A stretch of DNA of 64,000 bases from Chrysophaeum taylorii (Eukaryota > Sar > Pelagophyceae > Pelagomonadales > Pelagomonadaceae). The number at the start of each line of letters is the position of its first letter. Position 1 is the first letter of the stretch. Below are positions 9,714 to 21,189 of this stretch, piece after piece. The notes under the pieces were generated by a model. That model was not told the DNA's origin. It ran no database searches and worked only from the letters and a program-made list of their open reading frames with translations. The stretch lies in NCBI GenBank assembly GCA_029834535.1, contig JAQMWT010000074.1, positions 62,001 through 126,000 on the forward strand, read 5' to 3'. A program made the translations under genes and the position numbers.

Positions 9714-10837
9714 TGGCATACAGCAGTCTGGTCTACCCGTGTTCGTTCCTTACACCGCTGGCGCGTCCGAAGTCTTCCATTTTCGCGTACAGGACGCGGT
9801 CGTGCCCATGGCAACTTGCTCGCGCCACCACAACCAAACACCCAACGTTCGCATCAACCCTGTTTACGCCTGTTTTTGCTTCAGTCGCCTCCGACCATCG
9901 TCATAACCTGGTCACCATACAACATATCTGCCCAAAGGCAACGTTCTCATCAGACGTCTGGTACACCGCCATCATATGGACCAGCCTGTGTTTCCGCTAT
10001 CTTTGCCCCGCTGCGATTCTCAGTGGCCACAATCGTTTAACGCACGTCATCCCAGGCACTTTTGTCGCTATTGTTCTTCAGACCTCGATTTTGCTGACAG
10101 TTTCGATTATCAGATTTCCTGCAATGTCAACGACCGAAGGAACTTCAACGTTGTTCTGACTCGAGTCACGCTTCCCAGCTCTCGTCTACGGTTGCCCCAT
10201 TGTCACCTGTTCCTGGTGTCTCCCGATTGTCACCTGTTCTTCCGCTGTTCTTCCGCTGTTGCCCCCTCGTCCACTGTTGCCCCCTTGCCCCCTGTGTTTA
10301 ATGAGAATGCGCCGGTTTCACTGGGACTGATCACCCCATCACGTGAACCGACCATTCTACGAGCTCATGAACTCCGACGCACCAAAGAGAGAAAACAACA
10401 GAAAGTGCAAATGAGAGAAAACAACAGAAAGTGCAAAACAAAGTCGAGCAAACCAGAGCCGACAAAACCAAAGAGCCCAAAACCTCCTGAGGAAAGTGCA
10501 GAACAAAGTCGAGCCAAACGGAGCCGACCGCGCAAAGTCGACCAAAGCGCATTACAACAACCAACAAACTTTCATACTGGCGTTTGTCAACAACGCAATG
10601 TCGATTCTCTTTCATCCTGTCACAATGTCGATTCTGTTTCCTCTGTCGCTTCTGTTTCCTCCTGTAACTCTTTGTATGTCTCTTATGTTAGCTTTCGTTT
10701 GTTAGTTCATTATGTCTTCCTTCCCCTTTGTTTAGCTAACACCCTTGTTGAACCCCATGCACATGTTTATTACTCTGCTTCCGAAGAAACCTCTCAGTAT
10801 TCATACATTGACGAAACTACCGTTACTTCCACCCATT

Positions 10838-12340
10838 TACTTGAAGCTTTAGCTCAGACCAATCCTGAGCGTCCTGGCTGGTTGCAAGCCATCGCCAAAG
10901 AGTATCGCTCCCTTGGTCAGCTTGGTTGCTGGGATGTTGTTCGCCTTCCTTCGACTTTTTCTGGCAACATTTGTACCCTCAAGTGGATCCTTCGCAAGAA
11001 GTATGACTCTGGCCGCTTCAAATCGTACAAGGCTCGCCTCGTTGTCCGCGGTTACACCCAGGTTCACGGCATTGATTATCATGACACCTACTCACCGGTT
11101 GCTAACATCGTCACGATCCGTTTCTTTCTCACCTTTGTCGCTGTTCATGACTGGGATTTGCACAAGTTGGATGTCAGCTCCGCTTTTATCCAAGCTCCCA
11201 TTGACGAAGACATCTATGTCTGGCCACCCGAAGCCTATGCTCCTCGCCAACCCACCGATGGTTCCAAAATCGTCTACAAGCTCCGTCGCTCTTGGTATGG
11301 TTGCAAACAAGCTTGTCGCAATTGGTGGCTTTATTTGGAACGCTTCCTTCTCAATGATTGTGGCTTCGTCCGCGGATCTGGTGACACTTGCAATTACAAG
11401 CTCGTGCTCAATTCTACCGTTGTCCTACGTCTCGTTCTTGTCGTTGATGATCTTGTTGTGGCGCACCCTCGTCATTGTATTGGCCATTACCAAGCCTTTT
11501 TCCTCCGTTTCAGAACCCTCACTGACGTCAATGAGCTTGATCTCACCACTTACGTTGGTCTCCGCATTACGCGTGATCGCGCACAACCAGACTTGACTCC
11601 CGCTCCCAAAGTTCTTCCTCTTTCTGCGGCTGATTGTCCTGCTCCTGGTTCTCCAGATCACATCTTCATGGCGCGCATCCCTTTTCGTCGTATTCTCCGT
11701 TGTGTCTTGTTTCCTTCTGTTATGCCTCGCCCTGATATCACTTGGTCCGTCAATCAGTGTGCGCGTTTTTTCCCACAATCCTGGTAAACCCCACTGGCAC
11801 GCTTTATCCCACACTCTTCGTTACCTCAATGGCTCTCACGATCTTGCCCTTGTTCTTGGTCGCGATTCTACCCTTCGTCTCAGTGGTTATTCCGACTCCA
11901 GCTGGGCCGACGACCCTGATGACCGCCACTCCACAACTGTTTTTGTGTTTTCTCCTTGCTGGCTCTATGATAGCCTACTGCTCCCGCTCGCAGTACTTAC
12001 TTGCTCGCTCTTCTTTTGAAGCTGAATTGCTCGCTCTTTACGCTGCTACTGCGGAGCTCTCTTGGCTTCTCAAACTTTTTGATGACTTTGATCTCCCTCG
12101 TCACACGGTACCAACGTACGTCGATAATAGCACCACCGTCACCCAAGTCCGTCTCCAATGTCTCACACGGCGCACCCGCCATATTGACATTCGCTTTTAC
12201 AGCACCGCCGAATATCATCATCGCAAGCACATCATTAATCTCCAACACATTACTCGTCTTGACAACCTTAGCGATATTTTCACCCGCCGTACGGAAGCTC
12301 CTTCCTTCCTCCGGCTTCGTGCTCGTTACCTCACCTCGTG
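10838..12340 (+). other. Copia-type reverse transcriptase and RNase H remains
   Basis: Fossil coding part of the copia element. Seen: WLQAIAKEYRSLGQLGCWDV, the RLVVRGYTQVHGIDYHDTYS block with SPVA, LHKLDVSSAFIQAPIDEDIY (copia RT motif A), and a VVDDLVV catalytic box in place of the common YVDDM. RNase H signs are YSDSSWADD and the C-terminal block with HIDIRF. These follow the Ty1/copia family pattern. The part is broken, with only a few breaks, in keeping with a recent insertion. Confidence 0.85.
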
Positions 12341-12510
12341 ACTTCGCCCTGATCTCTCCTGTTTCTTTCTGCCACAATGCCTCTATTGACGTCTTTAAAT
12401 GTCGACTGCGAAGAGGGGGGTGTATATTGACGTCTTCCTCAAAGCTTCTCCTATGTGAGCGTCTCACTTACCCCTTTTTCCTTTTCTTTCTTTTCCAGCA
12501 CCTGTGTGAG

Positions 12511-12602
12511 GAAGCTATGACACTTACCCCTGCACAACGTATCTAGTATCCCTACGTCATTCCCTTATCGCTAGAGTAACGCCCCATTCCAGTTGTCACA
12601 CA
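12511..12602 (+). repeat. Right terminal direct repeat of the copia-type element
   Basis: Nearly identical to 6881-6974. A purine tract (GAAGAGGGGGG, about 12409-12418) lies 90 bases to the left and may mark a longer repeat starting near 12419. Confidence 0.75.
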
Positions 12603-13479
12603 TATCCTTAAGTTGAGAGGCTTGGTGTGTGGCGAGCATAACCGACCCCGAGTCCGTGTTTGCCTCGTCCAGTGAGGTCTCTAGGGCGAGTCGGCGAGTA
12701 CCCTCTTTCTCATCCGCTTGCTTGGGGTCGGGAGTGGGTTTTTCGGTGCCGCCATACGTGGTGGAGTATATGAGATTGCGCGACTATATCGGTCGGTCGG
12801 TCGGTCGCCGACGAACGAGTGCCGCCGTACGTATTGTATTACGCGGTCCGGATTTGCACGCGTGCCCCGATCAAGCACGCGGAGTTCCAGCGGACCGAAT
12901 TGCGTTGAAGAGTATACGCGGATTCTGTTTCGTTCGTGCGTCCCGAGAGACGACGAACGCGCGCGCGAGTTGGAAATCGCAGCGCATTCATTTTGATTTT
13001 GGTATAGCTGGACGGCGGAAGCTGTTGGCGAATGGGATCGCTACCCACGGGCATTTTTTGATTGCCCGCGGATAAGAATTCCGTGAGTGCTGCTTTTTAA
13101 CAGCGACAGATAGCGTTGTTGTTGTTGTTGTTGTGATCAACGTGCATTCCTTCGAGTGATCGAATCCGGACGTATTTCGAGATTCCTGATCGACATTTTG
13201 ATATATAATATGGATGCAGACGCAGACGTGCGTGAGGAGGAATCTCCTCCAGTGCCTCCCTCCCGCCGCCGCCATTGAGACAGGCCGCGAGGAAGGTGAA
13301 TTACGAGAGGCCGAGGCAGTCGACGTTACTACTGAATTGCCCCATGCATGAAGTGCCTCCGCAATTTTTTCGCCGTTGAGTCCAACGACCCCGTGGCGAG
13401 CGTGTTACTATTGCGAGCGCGGCCGACGTCGAATTCGTGAAGACCTCGAGCGGAGACGTCGCGAAAATGAACGATTAGC
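12603..13479. other. Spacer between copia and gypsy elements
   Basis: GC-rich sequence with a GGTC run (12789-12808) and a short GTT run (13115-13132). No protein was recognised. It may be the leader of the gypsy element or old host sequence. Confidence 0.4.
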
Positions 13480-14213
13480 TGAGCGACGATTTTTTTGCCC
13501 GTGTAAGGGCTGAAGCTAAGGAAGAAGGTGCTCGGCAAGAGCTCATTATGCTGAATGAAGCGTTGCGGCAAGAACTCGAAACAACGAGGACCTTACGTGA
13601 GGAGGTTGAACGATTTCGTCGCGAGCGAGACGAATTAGCAGCCGAACGTGCGCGTCGCGAGGGCAGCCGTGAAAAAACGACCACCCGTGAGTCGGCCCGA
13701 ACCGGAAACATCTGCGAGGCGGCCTGGACCGGAAAGGAGCACTGAAACGGGGGATGAACCGAGTCGATACGGAGACTGAGGGTATGGCGGAAACTGAAGA
13801 TGAAGGTGCGAAATTGTTACGGGGATTATCGCAGATGTTTGCGGACGCTTTCGAGAAGGCCAACTTGGGCCGATCTCGTCGCCCCACGAAGGCTGACAAC
13901 TTCAAACTCGTCATCGAAGGTCGAGATCAACGGCAGTTTGACCTAGATTCAGCAGCGGTGATGCTTACTTTGGCAGACGACCATAACTCGGTCGATAAAT
14001 TACGTTACTTATTACCGGTACATTTGCGCGAGATACCGTTACACCAATTTTCGAGGAGCATTTGCGGACGGAAACACGAAGAATTCTGCGATGAGCTGCC
14101 GCACGGTCCGTCATTTTATTTGAAATTGGATGCTGACGACGAAGAGCATGGAGCCGCGATTCGGCGCCTCCGTCGTCCTAATAGAACTTCCTGTGATCGA
14201 GTTTTGAATTATT

Positions 14214-14224
14214 TTATTTTCAAC
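14214..14224 (+). repeat. Target-site duplication of SINE-like insertion, left copy
   Basis: TTATTTTCAAC at 14214-14224, repeated exactly at 14557-14567. Confidence 0.8.
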
Positions 14225-14556
14225 AAAACCCTAACCCTGCGATCGCTAACCGTTAGTTGCGATGGAGGACGGCGCCTAACACGCTTGCTCCCTGCGGCGG
14301 CCCCGGCCGTCCCGGAGTGAGACGGTGCCTGCTCGCCTCCCGGGCTGGCCGGTTAGCACCCGGAAAGTCCGCGCTGGGAATCATGGGGTTCGCTCGGTTG
14401 GGCAGAACGCGACGGACAGGTCGATTGTTCGTGGACCAACACGTCCGTCGCTCTGCCCCAACTGCGTGATTTTGTTTCCTCTGTGATTCCGTACCGGCTC
14501 CTGCCGGTCCGGCCTGGCTCCCATGCTCGGGAGAGGTCTGAAGTTAGTTTAGTTAG
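14225..14556 (+). mobile_element. SINE-like insertion with LINE-type 3' end and TTAG tail
   Basis: A 332-base insert between 11-base target duplications. Its 3' end (ACCGGCTCCTGCCGGTCCGG, CTCGGGAGAGGTCTGAAG, then TTAG units) matches the LINE at 9612-9704. The middle (CTGGCCGGTTAGCACCCGG, GGGTTCGCTCGGTTGGGC) matches the insertion at 35546 but not the LINE. GGCCGGTTAGC resembles the 5' end of eukaryotic tRNA-Ile, and GGGTTCGCTCGG resembles a tRNA B box, so a tRNA-derived head is possible. The first bases read AAAACCCTAACCCTG, like two telomere repeats. Confidence 0.7.
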
Positions 14557-14567
14557 TTATTTTCAAC
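14557..14567 (+). repeat. Target-site duplication of SINE-like insertion, right copy
   Basis: TTATTTTCAAC overlaps the end of the TTAG tail and matches 14214-14224. Confidence 0.8.
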
Positions 14568-15307
14568 TTGCCGACCTCCGAGCGCACGCAGCAGGAGCTG
14601 CTCGATAAGCTGCAGAAGGTCACTCCGTCTTCGATTCCGAAGAAGACTGGGGAGCGACACGTACAAAACCTATTGTACCAAGTTCCAGGACGAGGCGCTA
14701 GCCTTTTGTACCGAGTCCAACAACCGTACGATGGATGATGTTGATATCATCGACCAACTTATCAGTGGTTTGATGTCCAAGGATTTACGGACCCGTGAGC
14801 GGACTATGAGGAGCGGACACCCGGAGAGTTACGTTACTTTTACGTCGACGGTGGCGCCGCTCATTACGAGCCTTGAGAACGACTTTCGGAAGTTGATGGA
14901 GGAGGAAAAAGACCAGGAACCCTCCAATCCGAAACCGAATAAACCGCCGCGAGGGCGGGGAGGTCGAGCCATGGCCTCCGATCAACAAGCTAAGCAAGAT
15001 GCGGATAAACCGTCTCGAAATACGGTCGTGCGAGATCCGTTTTGGTGGTGTAAGAAGACGTGCAAGGAATGCGGATACTTGTGGTCCACCCATGATTTGA
15101 AGATGAACACGGAAATCGCGTGGTTTGCAACCGCGATCCGGACCGTTATCACTGTGCGATGTGGAAGCGCATTCGGAAATACAAAAAGCAACCCATATCG
15201 CGTTCCGATCACGGGAGAAGCGCGACGATGCATCTAACGCGCACGCTACGCGCGGATCGGAACCTCCCGCCGAGATTCAAACGGCCCTTACCGAGCTTTG
15301 AACCACA

Positions 15308-15610
15308 ATGGCGACCATGGTGAGCGAGGTCAAAGGCATCAAAGATAGCAAGTCGTCTTCTACACGACAGCGAGACGGACGATCACCTTCTAGACGATCG
15401 TCGCGCCGACGCCGAAGGAAGAGCCCTGATCAAAAGGCCAATAGTCCTACATCCAGTCCGAGCCCCCGCCGTCGCCGCCATAGCCGGAGTTCTAGTCGCA
15501 ATTCGCGCCGGCGCAGACGTCATTGGCAGCGCGATGACGAATATCACGGAGGCCGATATCAGGTCAGTTCGGGACACCCGAGCGCAACTTTCGCGTTCCA
15601 ATCTCTATGC
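15308..15610 (+). other. Arg/Ser-rich stretch in the gypsy-type element
   Basis: Reads as repeated SRRRR, SPSPRRRRHSRSSSR and NSRRRRR blocks, like an RS domain or a nucleic-acid-binding basic tail. Its position after the gag-like part fits a nucleocapsid-type role in a retroelement. That is inference. Confidence 0.4.
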
Positions 15611-16487
15611 GAAGCGCAGCCATCGTCGGGTGTTGTCTTTTACCCGACGGCGCGCCCCGCCCGAGTCTCCGATGATGTTGCCGATGCCGCTGTGACGAGC
15701 AGCCATCGCTTTTAACAGGAGCAAAACTAACTGCCACCGACGCTCGGATCGTTCGGCGGCCTTCTACATCGTATGCGGAAGCAATATCAGATGCAGCTTT
15801 GGATTCTCCGCGCTACTGGGAAGACTCGGACTCGGAGACCGACGAACCCATGCCGCAGGTTCCAGTGTCCCCCCATTCGTCAATGTGCATATGTCTTGCA
15901 GGGAAGTTTACGATAACGACGCTAGACCTTTTGAGTTGACGTCGGGGACGACGTCTTCTTTTCCTACGGAGGCCCCCGAAACGGTTTTAGCCGAAACGGT
16001 TTTAGCCGATACAGTTTTGGTCGCGGCAGAGCAGACCACAGCGGCGCCGATGGAGGAGAAGTGGACGGGAATGTCCGATTTGATGGACGAGAAACGAAAA
16101 TTGTCAGAGGAGACAAAGGAGGAAGTATATGTGCTTCCGATTGAGAAGTGTCAGAATTTGTTGCCAGCGAAACTTGGGAATGAGGAAGCAGCCGAAGCGG
16201 CGAGCGCCAATATAGATTCAGAGGCGAGACGTGGGACGCCAGATATGGCAGCGGTGACGATGCAGATGCCGGGGGATGCGAAACCGGAGATACGATGCCA
16301 TCACACTGCACTTTCGCCGAGCGATGAGGAAAAGATCGAGCAAGACCTCATCACCATCGGTTGTCTGGACCCTGGCACACTTGCGTTCATAGTTGGACAT
16401 ATTTACAGACGACGAGACGGGCCGAAGTTCGCCACGACTTTAGGCGTGGATGGAATGGCTTATGTTTCCTATATTTGTCGCGGGATG

Positions 16488-16503
16488 GTCGAAAAACTGG
16501 CGA
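16488..16503 (+). repeat. Imperfect target-site duplication, left copy
   Basis: GTCGAAAAACTGGCGA, matched at 16689-16704 with two differences. Confidence 0.65.
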
Positions 16504-16688
16504 CTAACTAACTTAACTAAACTAACTTCAGACCTCTCCCGAGCATGGGAGCCAGGCCGGACCGACAGGAGCCAGTCCAGAATCACGGGCCTGTAGACGA
16601 GGAACGCCGAAAGGTCGGTCGGCGGAGAGTGACCACCAAGTTTGTCGCCATGCGACGAGGAGACCGCGATGTGACTGACAACCAACTC
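16504..16688 (-). mobile_element. SINE-like insertion, second subfamily, antisense
   Basis: On the minus strand it reads GAGTTGGTTGTCAGTCACAT, then TCGCGGTCTCCTCGTCGCAT, a pyrimidine-rich middle, the shared LINE-type 3' end (GGCTCCTGTCGGTCCGGCCT) and TTAG units. It is closely similar over its length to 47745-47942, and both copies start at nearly the same base. A constant 5' start suggests a defined short element, not a random LINE truncation. Two mismatches between its 16-base target duplications suggest an older insertion. Confidence 0.7.
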
Positions 16689-16704
16689 GTCGAAAGACAG
16701 GCGA
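16689..16704 (+). repeat. Imperfect target-site duplication, right copy
   Basis: GTCGAAAGACAGGCGA, pairing with 16488-16503. Confidence 0.65.
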
Positions 16705-17835
16705 AGGATAATATAATCCTCGACCGAGGCGATCGATCTCCCAGTCGAGCGCACCCTGTATGGGTTAGGATTGAATAAGACGACTCTCCACAAATGGGTC
16801 GCATTACGAATTGCACTCGCGGACGACGTGGCAGTCCCAGTGGTTGCTATTGTGGCCGATACTAATCATCTATTTCTGCTGGGAGCGCGCGATATTCGGG
16901 TGCTGGGAGCCATAGTGGACTGACTACCCGCGAAATCGCATTGCGTTTCTCCGCACACAAGTCGCTTATGGGCGCAAGAAGTTAAAGGCTCAGGATCGAC
17001 GAGTCGATTCTCCGACTTTGACGTTCAGAACAACTTATGATGAGCGCAACCCCGTGGTAGTTCAGGTTTATGGGCAACAGCACCATGCGATGCAAAAGAG
17101 CCTGAGCACAGTCGAGGACCGCGTTTACGCTCGCTTGTGCAAGATTGAAGACCTCCATTGTGCACCGCCGAAACGAGCGGCAGCTTCGACGACTTGTTGG
17201 GGAGTCCCTCCAGTTACACCTTCTCAAAGTTCGAACAGCAATGCCTATGAAGTGGCAGCCTATGCTGCGCGCACGATGAAGGTCGAGCCTGGGCGCACTT
17301 GCTGCGTGCCAGTCGCTCTTTCAGAGCCCATGGAAACCGGGCAAGTTTTCGTTGCTACGTCTTCTGGATACGACGAGCAACTTGGGGTAGTCGATGGAAT
17401 GTGTTCTTCTCCTGAGGATCACGACAAGTTCGCGCAGCTCGAGTGGCGATCTCCTCTACCCAGGATGTGCCGACCGTGATTACTCGAGGTGAAATTCTCG
17501 CTCTGGGAGATATTGTTTGTTTTGATGACGAGCTGAATGTTGAGACGGTCGACGAATTAACGAAGGACTGTGAAGCCGAATATGACTAGGCCAGCCTATC
17601 GTTTACTGTTTCGGTCGCAAGCCACCTGACTCGAGGCGATGCGGCTCCCGAAACGATGCTTTTGAACTCGGTGCAGAAGGCGTCTCCTTCTGCTGATAAG
17701 GATAGGAATTCTCGTCAAGAATCGCTCGGTAACGACCCTTTCGACCGACAAACCGACGAGGAGGAAAAGAAGTGCCGAGAAGTTGCACGAGGCGAGATTC
17801 GCCGAAGATTAGAAAAAAGTCCAATGGCTGCCGAT

Positions 17836-18860
17836 CACGTATCGCAAGGTTGCGATGCTATTTAGCGGCGCCGGAGGCAGTACTTTAGGGCTGCAACGAG
17901 CGAATGAGTTGTGCGGGACGTCGTTTCGAGTCGTCCTTGCTCTTGACTCTTCAACAGCTGCCAACAAGATTCACATTCGAAGAATTTTCCGAAGATACCT
18001 GTGGTTTAGCACACGCTCTGCGGACGATATGACACGACCCTCCGGTTGATCAAGGCTTTCTTGCCTGAAGCGGAATGGTCATCGTCGATGTGTATCGCGT
18101 CTCCACCCTGCGTTCATTCAGCACTCTGCAACTTGACGTCCAGAGATGTTGGCAGGGGAGTTACGGCCACTAATTGGACGATGAGGCTGTGCAAAATGGC
18201 TCGCTTCATGATGTGGCTGATTGAACAGGAGGCGTCCGTTATTTCTTATATAGCGCGCTTACACCCTTACGTGTACGTTGTCAGTTTTCGTGATATCACG
18301 CACACTTTGATGAGCTCTCGCGTGCGGTTGTTGGTCTCCAGTCACCCACAGCACCTGCAAGAGGCTCCGAAGACCTGTGCGAACATGCAACAGAAATTCG
18401 CTGCAGCATTAGGTTACACAAATGAACGCCACCTGCTCCAGCTGAATAATCTAGGCTCGTCCCGAGACGCAACAGATACGGTTTACACCGTTACGCGAGT
18501 TCCTCTTCGCTTGGGATCGCACCGCTCGGACACTCAGCCTTTGACTCTCGAGATGACGGCAGAGCTGCTCACGATGCCGCTGGACCATGATTGGGCTGGC
18601 CTGTCTCACACAGACTCGCTCAAGCACCTAGCGTCTGTCGTCCCTCCAGACACTCTTGCGATTTTAGCAGTCGATCTGCACAACTCCGTGACCAGAGGTT
18701 TCCGCCAAAGTGGCGAAGTCCTGCCGACCGCGTTGAGCCCGACAGATCGATCCTTTGAACAGTATTTGCGAATCTCCGACACCACCCTTCGTCACGTACA
18801 GATTCCGCTGTTGAAATACGCGTACTCGTGTCGTCAAGTGGGTGTCAGAAGATGATCTTC
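17836..18860 (+). other. Cytosine-5 DNA methyltransferase domain inside the gypsy-type element
   Basis: Motif I is AMLFSGAGGSTLGLQRAN (SAM-binding F.G.GG pattern). The next acidic position is VVLALDSS, and motif IV is CIASPPCVHSALCN with the catalytic PPC cysteine. Further on, SSRVRLLVSSHPQ fits motif VIII ((Q/S).R.R). The spacing of these motifs fits a C5 methyltransferase, which adds a methyl group to cytosine in DNA. It lies between the gag-like region and the reverse transcriptase, in the same orientation, so it was probably part of the element's coding cargo. Methyltransferases carried by retroelements are known in dinoflagellates and a charophyte alga. The domain is broken, by a few breaks, and no motif X was recognised. 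Confidence 0.65.
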
Positions 18861-19299
18861 AGGATCTCACCAAATGGAAACGGCCAGAAGTACCTATGCT
18901 TCCGCTTCCAACAGATGCGCCGGGGACGGCTCATGCTTCTTCTGCTGCCCCCCCCCGACAATCAAAAGTGGACGTTCCGCCGGATCCTGAACCCGAAGAG
19001 GAGCCGAAAGTAAGGAGCGAGCCGAATGTGCGCGTCAAAGGTGAAAAGATCTACAATAAGAGCCACCCTGAGGTGAGGTTCAAATACGAAGAAAAGCTCG
19101 ATGTGCCATGTAAGGATGCGCCGCGCGACGCGGACGGTGCACCGTTACCAGCAGACGCCGGAGCATGTCAAGGACAACAAAGCGACGAAGGTTGCAATTC
19201 CGACGAAGGAAGAAGTCGAGAAGAAGGTTGTTCGAGAACTGGGAATTCCCGACAACCCGCATCAGGATGAGGATGCGAATATGATGTTGAGCCACTGCG

Positions 19300-20760
19300 T
19301 GCAATACGCGTGGGCCTTTTTTGATCCGATTAAGAGACCCGTGGACTCGCCACCGGTTTCTCTACGATTTAAAGACGCAAACCCACGGCCGATCAAGATG
19401 ACGCCTTATAGGTTGACGCCAGCAAAGCTCGAGTGTCTCAGAAAGCAGATCACCGAATGGTGTCGCGATGGAGTCATCCGACCGGCGAACTCTCCGTGGG
19501 GATTCCCTGTACTGATGCTGCCTAAGAAGGGAGCAGAGGCCGGGACGTCGAATGCTTTTCGTGCTGCAGTTGACTTGCGTCAACTCACTGATCAGCTGGT
19601 CAATGACAGTGGGCCGAATATTCGTCAAGATGATGCTTTGGCTTTTCTTGCCATACGCCGTTGGCGGACGTGCATTGATATTCGATGGGGTTATCATGAC
19701 CTACGTTTGGACGCCTCGCCGCTCAGGACGCCGTTACGATGGTTAGTCCACTTGGAGCCCATAGTTTCTTGCGCTTGCCTCTGGGAGTGAAAACAGCAGG
19801 AGCTCTCTTCTGTAAACAGATGGCTAGCGATTTGTCCACATGGATGTATAAGGACTTGGTCGCGTTTGTCGACGATATTATGATGGGATCGGACGAACTC
19901 CATCGACATTTACAAGTTTTGATTGAAGTGCTGTGCCATTTAGCGCAGCGAGGATATAGTGGACGAACTTCTAAGTTCCACCTCCTCAAAGATGAAATCG
20001 AGTTTCTGGGACACATTTCGACTCCGGAAGGTTTGAAGCCGAATCCCAAGACGTTAGAAGCGTTGCAGCCGATTCCCGGTACGTTGCCGAACACGTCCCC
20101 GAAAACCCAGATTCGATCTTTCGTTGGTATGAGCAACTACTGCCGCCGATATGTGAAGAATTATTCGAAGATTGTAGAGCTTATGAGGCGATTGTGTCTT
20201 GAAGGCGTTAAGTTTGAATGGACGCCTGAGTGCCCCAAAAGGCATATGGGACACGATCATCGAAGCTTTGGTGGATTCTCGTGGAGTTTATCATCCTGAC
20301 TACGATCTTCCCTTTCAGATTCGCTCGGATGCTTCCAAGGATGGTCTGGGTGCGTATCTTTTTCAGCTCGTGGAAATCAAGGACGAAACTGGCAAGGTGA
20401 CACGAGAGGAACGAGTAGTTGAGTATTGGAGCCGAGCTGTGCCGAAAGAGATGCGGAACTATGAGCCCCGCCGGCTAGAGCTACTGGCAGTTATTCTTTC
20501 TCTTGAGCATTTTCGCTCTTCTATCGAAGGTCACAAGACGATCCTTGAGACGGATCATCGCAACTTGACGTTTTTACGAACGGCGAAGCACTCGTCTGGG
20601 CAGTTGGCTCGATGGGCGATGCGGCTCGCCAATTTTTTCGATCCTGAATTGGGTTACAAACCAGGGAAGTCACCGGGAATGAGTATCCCTGACTGTCTCT
20701 CTCGCAATCCTATCGATCATGTCATCGAGACGGATGAGTTTGGTGAACCCTTGAACCACG
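19300..20760 (+). other. Gypsy-type reverse transcriptase and RNase H remains
   Basis: Seen: NPRPIKMTPYRLTP, PWGFPVLMLPKKG, AAVDLRQL, LVAFVDDIMMGS (the catalytic V-D-D box), KFHLLKDEIEFLGHI and the tether QIRSFVGMSNYCRRYVKNYS. RNase H follows with IRSDASKDGLGAYLFQ, RRLELLAVILSLEHFRSSIE, TDHRNLTFL and DCLSRNP. These are standard Ty3/gypsy landmarks in the usual order. Broken. Confidence 0.88.
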
Positions 20761-21189
20761 CGTACCTAGTGTACCAAGAACTTCCTCGCCCCGTCGATGA
20801 TGAAGGAGTACCTTTACCTGGGTGTCATGTCATTCTGTCGTTTGTTGCGACTGAGTTACCTGTGGAGGAAGAGGAAGAAGACCTCGATGATCCGATGCAA
20901 TTGGTCACGTCTCATGCTACGAAACAACGTCAGAAGCAACGACTTCAGACCCAGCCTAGTATTTTCCGTGATGCCGATGATTACCAAGAGTACATCGACA
21001 AGATACCGGATAATTTGACTTTGGAAGAGATAGCCAAAGAGCAAATCACTGATGCTACTTGCGAGGACATTCGTTATCGCATGGCTCAGGGCCATTATCT
21101 TCGTCGGTACGGGGCCAATTATCGCTATCAAGTGGTGAAAGGAGTTCTCTACTGTGCCGCACCTGACTTGCACCCGATGATAGTCGCAC

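Larger units (their letters stand above)
6881..12602 (+). mobile_element. Ty1/copia-type retroelement with short terminal repeats, carrying a LINE insertion
   Basis: Bounded by direct repeats at 6881-6974 and 12511-12602 that differ by about one substitution and one small indel, so the insertion looks young. The core (TGACACTT to AGTTGTCA) begins TG and ends CA with inverted ends, as in long terminal repeats. Internal parts in order: an untranslated-looking CT-rich leader, low-complexity coding sequence, reverse transcriptase (about 10840-11600) and RNase H (about 11760-12340). RT followed by RNase H at the 3' end is the copia order. Gag, protease and integrase were not recognised, so the element seems internally deleted. 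A purine tract lies near 12409-12418. A 2.1-kb LINE sits at 7617-9704. The element is broken, with roughly two to four breaks in the recognisable coding part. Confidence 0.8.
13548..15300 (+). other. Gag-like region of the gypsy-type element
   Basis: Starts with a predicted coiled coil (EVERFRRERDELAAERARRE) followed by an alpha-helical part with SVDKLRYLLPVHLREIPLHQ. After the SINE-like insertion come DDVDIIDQLISGLMSKDLR, VAPLITSLENDFRKLMEEE and a Cys-rich patch around 15045-15075 that could be a nucleic-acid-binding knuckle. Helical gag plus Cys-rich patch fits retroelement capsid genes, but no specific gag family was recognised. Broken. Confidence 0.45.
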
